Position numbers and translations under genes: made by a program. Source: CAZGMN01 sp964645765 (lineage in GTDB: Bacteria; Acidobacteriota; Aminicenantia; Aminicenantales; Aminicenantaceae). From it: 64,000 nucleotides of DNA. Each line of letters starts with the position of its first letter. Positions within the stretch are counted from its first letter, which is position 1. The stretch is taken from NCBI GenBank assembly GCA_964645765.1, contig CAZYBE010000001.1, forward strand, positions 1 through 64,000. Reading direction: 5' to 3'. Shown in pieces: positions 61,485 to 64,000 of this stretch. A model generated the notes under the pieces. It searched no databases. It saw only the letters and a list, made by a program, of their open reading frames with translations, and had not been told where the DNA came from.

Positions 61485-61802
61485 TTATCCTTCAGCAAGA
61501 ATATTAAGAAGTTCTCCAGCACAATAGATTCGACTACGTTTGCGGCCAGACACTTCTTTGAGAATTCCCAGTTTTATAAGGCGCTCCACCGATGCTTTAG
61601 CAGTAGGCCAGGTTATCTTCAAGTAATCGCTTATTCCCGGCAAACTGACAAAGGGGTTTAAAAATAGCATATCTAATAACTGGAAAGCCGGCATGGAAAC
61701 CGACTCTTTCTGAAGTTGTTGGCGATATTTCTTTTGCAGGTCTAAAATTTTATGGCCAGTTTCTTCTGCAACTTTTGACTGCTCTGCAGCTGCACGAATA
61801 TT
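61485..61802 (-). pseudogene. C-terminal fragment of a second Fic-family protein
   Basis: An open reading stretch bounded by a stop (61803-61805) with no start. Its translation LLDMLFLNPFVSLPGISDYLKIT...LIKLGILKEVSGRKR aligns with the winged-helix end of the Fic protein at 50324-51475 (LIDLLFLTPLISVKDAYKRLKIS...FESIGILKEITGKRR). The whole Fic catalytic domain is missing, so this is a relic of a related, not identical, gene. Confidence 0.8.
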
Positions 61803-61934
61803 TTAATAATATGTAAAGTTATCTAAGCTATCTTTGATAAGATTTCTGCTTATCAAAATATTTAGCCATTAGTTTTGATAACACTCATTTGCAATTAATA
61901 TACGCTTTAATCATGCCTATCATGTTGCAGCCCG

Positions 61935-62010
61935 TAAGCAGAGGAAAGACCTTTTTTAACTTTTTCAAGCTCATCTTCAGGTCCACGGATGGGCCGGACT
62001 TTGGGAAAAG
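61935..62010 (+). pseudogene. short relic of a PLP Cys/Met-type enzyme gene
   Basis: The bases ttcaagctcatcttcaggtc, then cacggat, differ at only three of 27 positions from ttcaagcttattttcagggc, then cacggat, in the PLP enzyme gene (59041-59067). The translations F-K-L-I-F-R-S-T-D and F-K-L-I-F-R-A-T-D match, and flanking Lys/Phe residues match loosely. No open gene surrounds it, so it looks like a remnant. Confidence 0.5.
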
Positions 62011-62023
62011 TCTTTTGAGAACC

Positions 62024-63316
62024 TTATTCTTTCCTCTCCAGAAAATACCTCATACCAACAAAGTCAAAGGTTAAAGCATAGGGCCTGAAGAATCCGTGTG
62101 AAATCAAGCCTCCGATACGAAACCTGAAGGCATTCTCTAAAGGAAAAGCGCCTGTATACAATCCGCGAACGTTGTGCTCCTTGGCATCGCCAAGCGTCAA
62201 TTCCTCGACCACGAATGGAATGACCTTCACTTTCCCTCCTCCGCCGACCCCTTCAGCGGCAAAGCTCTCTTGCAAGTTGATGCCTGCTTCCTTAAGGGTA
62301 GATTCAGCGCAGGTGAATCCACCGCCTGCTAACCCCGTGTCCACAAAAAAAAGGAGCGGCTGGCTCTTGTTAACTGTTCCCCAGGCCACCATGTAGTGGT
62401 CACCGGCCATCCAAAAGGGAATCACTATAGTTTCTTTTGCCCGCGCTTCTCGCTCCACTCGCTTCAGGTTTTCCTTCGTCTTGCGACGCAGAACGAGCTC
62501 ACCCTGGGGATAATCCAGGGTAGGGATGAAGTGATAGAGCAAAACTGTTCCGATAATTCCGTCGACTCGCTTCCCTCCAAAGACAGGCTGAGAGAAACGG
62601 CGGACATCCATGAGATGCACAGGAACGTTCTTGAGGGTGAAGTCGCCGAGTGTCAGGAAGTCCACCCGTCCATGCTGGAAGGCCGCCTGTTTTCCGCCTG
62701 CAAAAGTGCCTGTCACCGACCCAAACTGCACTATGTTCAACTCCTTGGCGAATTCGGTGTCAATGATGACCTCAGCACCGCCTGTATCGATGAAGAAGTT
62801 AACAGGCTCGCCTTCATTGACTCGCACCTGGATAACTGGCAATGGGTCGGTCATAACGAACTTCAGATGACTGACCTCAGCTTTCCCTTCGATTTGGTAG
62901 GGCGTGATGCCTTTAAAGCTCTCAAGCTTCTTTGCTACCGCTTCTTGACCTGTAGCACGGAAGAACGGTGCGGCTTGCTTGAAATCGCCCTGGCGATAAA
63001 AAACTTCTGCCATCAAAGATTTAGGAGCTTGCTCCTCAGGCTTAAGTTCGATGGCTTTGGCTAACCACTTCTGGGCATTATCCAAGCGGTTAGCCAGCAG
63101 AGAAATGCTGCCCAAGCGAATAGCAGCCTGAAAATTCGCGGGCTCTGCAGCCAGAACTTTAGTGTAGAGCTTCTCTGCTTCGACAAACTTTCCTGCCTTG
63201 AATAGGCTATCGGCAGTTTCAAGCTCGCTTTGCCCACTTTGAGCTTCATCGCTCATCAGGGTTACACCTCCAAGCGAGAGTAGAATGGCAATACAAACAA
63301 CCTTGAATGAAGTCAT
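62024..63316 (-). CDS. TPR protein with two retropepsin-like aspartyl protease domains
   Basis: The start at ATG 63316 has AAGGAG; a longer reading adds 14 residues. A signal peptide (about 1-22) is followed by TPR-like helices (about 30-135) and two aspartyl-protease-like domains. The first has F-F-I-D-T-G at 174-179, with GIIGTVLL later; the second has F-F-V-D-T-G at 323-328. Retropepsins need two Asp-Thr-Gly lobes, so this single chain could form its own dimer-like site. It is predicted periplasmic. The substrate is unknown. Confidence 0.85.
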   Translation of the reverse strand: MTSFKVVCIAILLSLGGVTLMSDEAQSGQSELETADSLFKAGKFVEAEKLYTKVLAAEPANFQAAIRLGSISLLANRLDNAQKWLAKAIELKPEEQAPKSLMAEVFYRQGDFKQAAPFFRATGQEAVAKKLESFKGITPYQIEGKAEVSHLKFVMTDPLPVIQVRVNEGEPVNFFIDTGGAEVIIDTEFAKELNIVQFGSVTGTFAGGKQAAFQHGRVDFLTLGDFTLKNVPVHLMDVRRFSQPVFGGKRVDGIIGTVLLYHFIPTLDYPQGELVLRRKTKENLKRVEREARAKETIVIPFWMAGDHYMVAWGTVNKSQPLLFFVDTGLAGGGFTCAESTLKEAGINLQESFAAEGVGGGGKVKVIPFVVEELTLGDAKEHNVRGLYTGAFPLENAFRFRIGGLISHGFFRPYALTFDFVGMRYFLERKE

Positions 63317-63510
63317 AACCTGCTCCTTTCCAATATGTGTGAAAAATAACATTGACAATTTCTCACATCGGATTCGATATTACCGAAGTCACCGTAAGCG
63401 ATTTGAGCAAGGCGCATCAAATTCATCAACCCTGCATTGGGCAGATAGGAAGTTGCTTTTATGAATGGCAACATTTTATTCACCTTTAATTTTAGAAACC
63501 TCTCTGACTC

Positions 63511-64000
63511 TCAAAGATTAAAACAGACAACCTTTGGCTCTGTCATCTCCAGCAGCGCAAACTTAATCCCTTCCCGGCCGAGGCCGCTCCATTTTACGCC
63601 GCCGAATGGCATCATGTCGATGCGGTAATCGGTGGAATCGTTGACCATCACTCCGCCGACCTCGAGCTCCTTGATGGCCTTGAAGGCATTCTCCAAGGAG
63701 CGGGTGAAGATGGCTCCGTGAAGACCGTACTTGACGCTGTTGGAAAGCTTGATGGCCTCATCCAGAGAGGAAACCTTATAGAGATTCACCACTGGCCCGA
63801 AGACTTCCTCGCAGTTGAGCCTCGCAGCCTGAGGCATGTTCTTGAAGACAGTTGGCTCGAAAAGAGTCCCTTTTCTCTTTCCTCCGCTGAGAAGCTTGGC
63901 ACCTTGCTCGATGGCTTCCTTGACCCATCTTTCCACCCGGGCTGCTTCTTCCTCTGTGATCATCGGCCCCATGTCTGTCTCCTCATCAAGCTGAAAGCCA
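63511..64000 (-). CDS. aldehyde dehydrogenase, C-terminal part (partial at the window edge)
   Basis: The last about 163 residues of an NAD(P)+-dependent aldehyde dehydrogenase. Visible are E-E-V-F-G-P-V (EEVFGPVVNLYKV), GLHGAIFT, NDSTDYRIDMMPFGG and the end WSGLGREGIKFALLEMTEPKVVCF. The ORF is open to base 64000 (GFQLDEETDMGPM), so the catalytic Cys and NAD-binding part lie outside. The FGGVKWSG ending is common to lactaldehyde/glyceraldehyde-type members, but the substrate is unknown. Confidence 0.88.
   Translation of the reverse strand, partial: GFQLDEETDMGPMITEEEAARVERWVKEAIEQGAKLLSGGKRKGTLFEPTVFKNMPQAARLNCEEVFGPVVNLYKVSSLDEAIKLSNSVKYGLHGAIFTRSLENAFKAIKELEVGGVMVNDSTDYRIDMMPFGGVKWSGLGREGIKFALLEMTEPKVVCFNL

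Noticed and set aside
62396..63064. plus-strand 222-codon ORF
   Set aside because: It is antisense to the aspartyl-protease/TPR gene, which has a signal peptide and motifs.

Overview
The window reads as a chromosomal stretch from a Gram-negative (diderm) bacterium. It encodes a TonB-dependent receptor, a TolC-type outer-membrane channel with an RND pump, a LolA-like carrier and an outer-membrane beta-barrel. The large receptor with an N-terminal carboxypeptidase-regulatory-like domain, the GTP-type PEP carboxykinase and the family mix resemble uncultured Acidobacteriota/Aminicenantes-type lineages. That placement is inferred from recalled protein style, not from a search. No phage, transposase or CRISPR array is visible.

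Layout. Bases 1-4030 (minus): lepA-mtnA-tsaD. 4300-8750 (plus): TonB receptor, tatA, ROK kinase. 8756-10242 (minus): radical SAM protein and tRNA-Leu(CAG). 10442-11590 (plus): a baeRF-like protein. 11640-17911 (minus): tetR-tolC-mfp-rnd efflux operon. 18091-20320: an unknown secreted protein facing xerD and an MBL hydrolase. 20507-24947 (plus): DASS transporter, an orphan, AMMECR1, a secreted subtilase. 25013-29300 (minus): beta-barrel protein, TPR protein, DUF374 acyltransferase, Na+/solute symporter. 29634-32392 (plus): LolA-like protein, ECF sigma, anti-sigma, polymer-forming membrane protein. 32407-34185 (minus): pckG. 34555-36257 (plus): SPFH and YhhN proteins. 36415-40188 (minus): rplM-rpsI-rpsB-tsf-pyrH-frr. 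40305-44941 (minus): rhomboid, TPR lipoprotein, der, GerMN protein, amidase. 44972-46685 (minus): tmRNA, methyltransferase, tRNA-Asp(GTC). 46818-48290 (minus): htpX and lemA. 48698-50026 (plus): mitochondrial-type citrate synthase. 50324-52653 (plus): AT-rich accessory module with Fic and a gutted restriction-modification gene. 52791-59232 (plus): a six-gene amino-acid-type metabolic cluster. 59241-61272 (minus): perR-katA. 61485-62010: gene relics. 62024-63316 (minus): a double aspartyl-protease/TPR protein. 63511-64000 (minus): the end of an aldehyde dehydrogenase.

The most unusual signals are not in single genes. First, a dispersed, strongly structured repeat family sits in many intergenic gaps. 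Its conserved core hairpin shows compensatory base changes, and each copy has its own matching outer arms. Second, a REP-like palindrome family occurs three times. Third, a complete tmRNA encodes a very short tag (AETLPVAA) behind a perfect-consensus promoter. Fourth, promoter-like sites recur: TTGACW-N17-TATTTT before protein genes, and TATAAT before stable RNAs. Fifth, the metabolic cluster contains an unrecognised 411-residue protein and an SDR whose catalytic Tyr and Lys are replaced. Sixth, degraded fragments of a restriction enzyme, a second Fic protein and a PLP enzyme record past loss.
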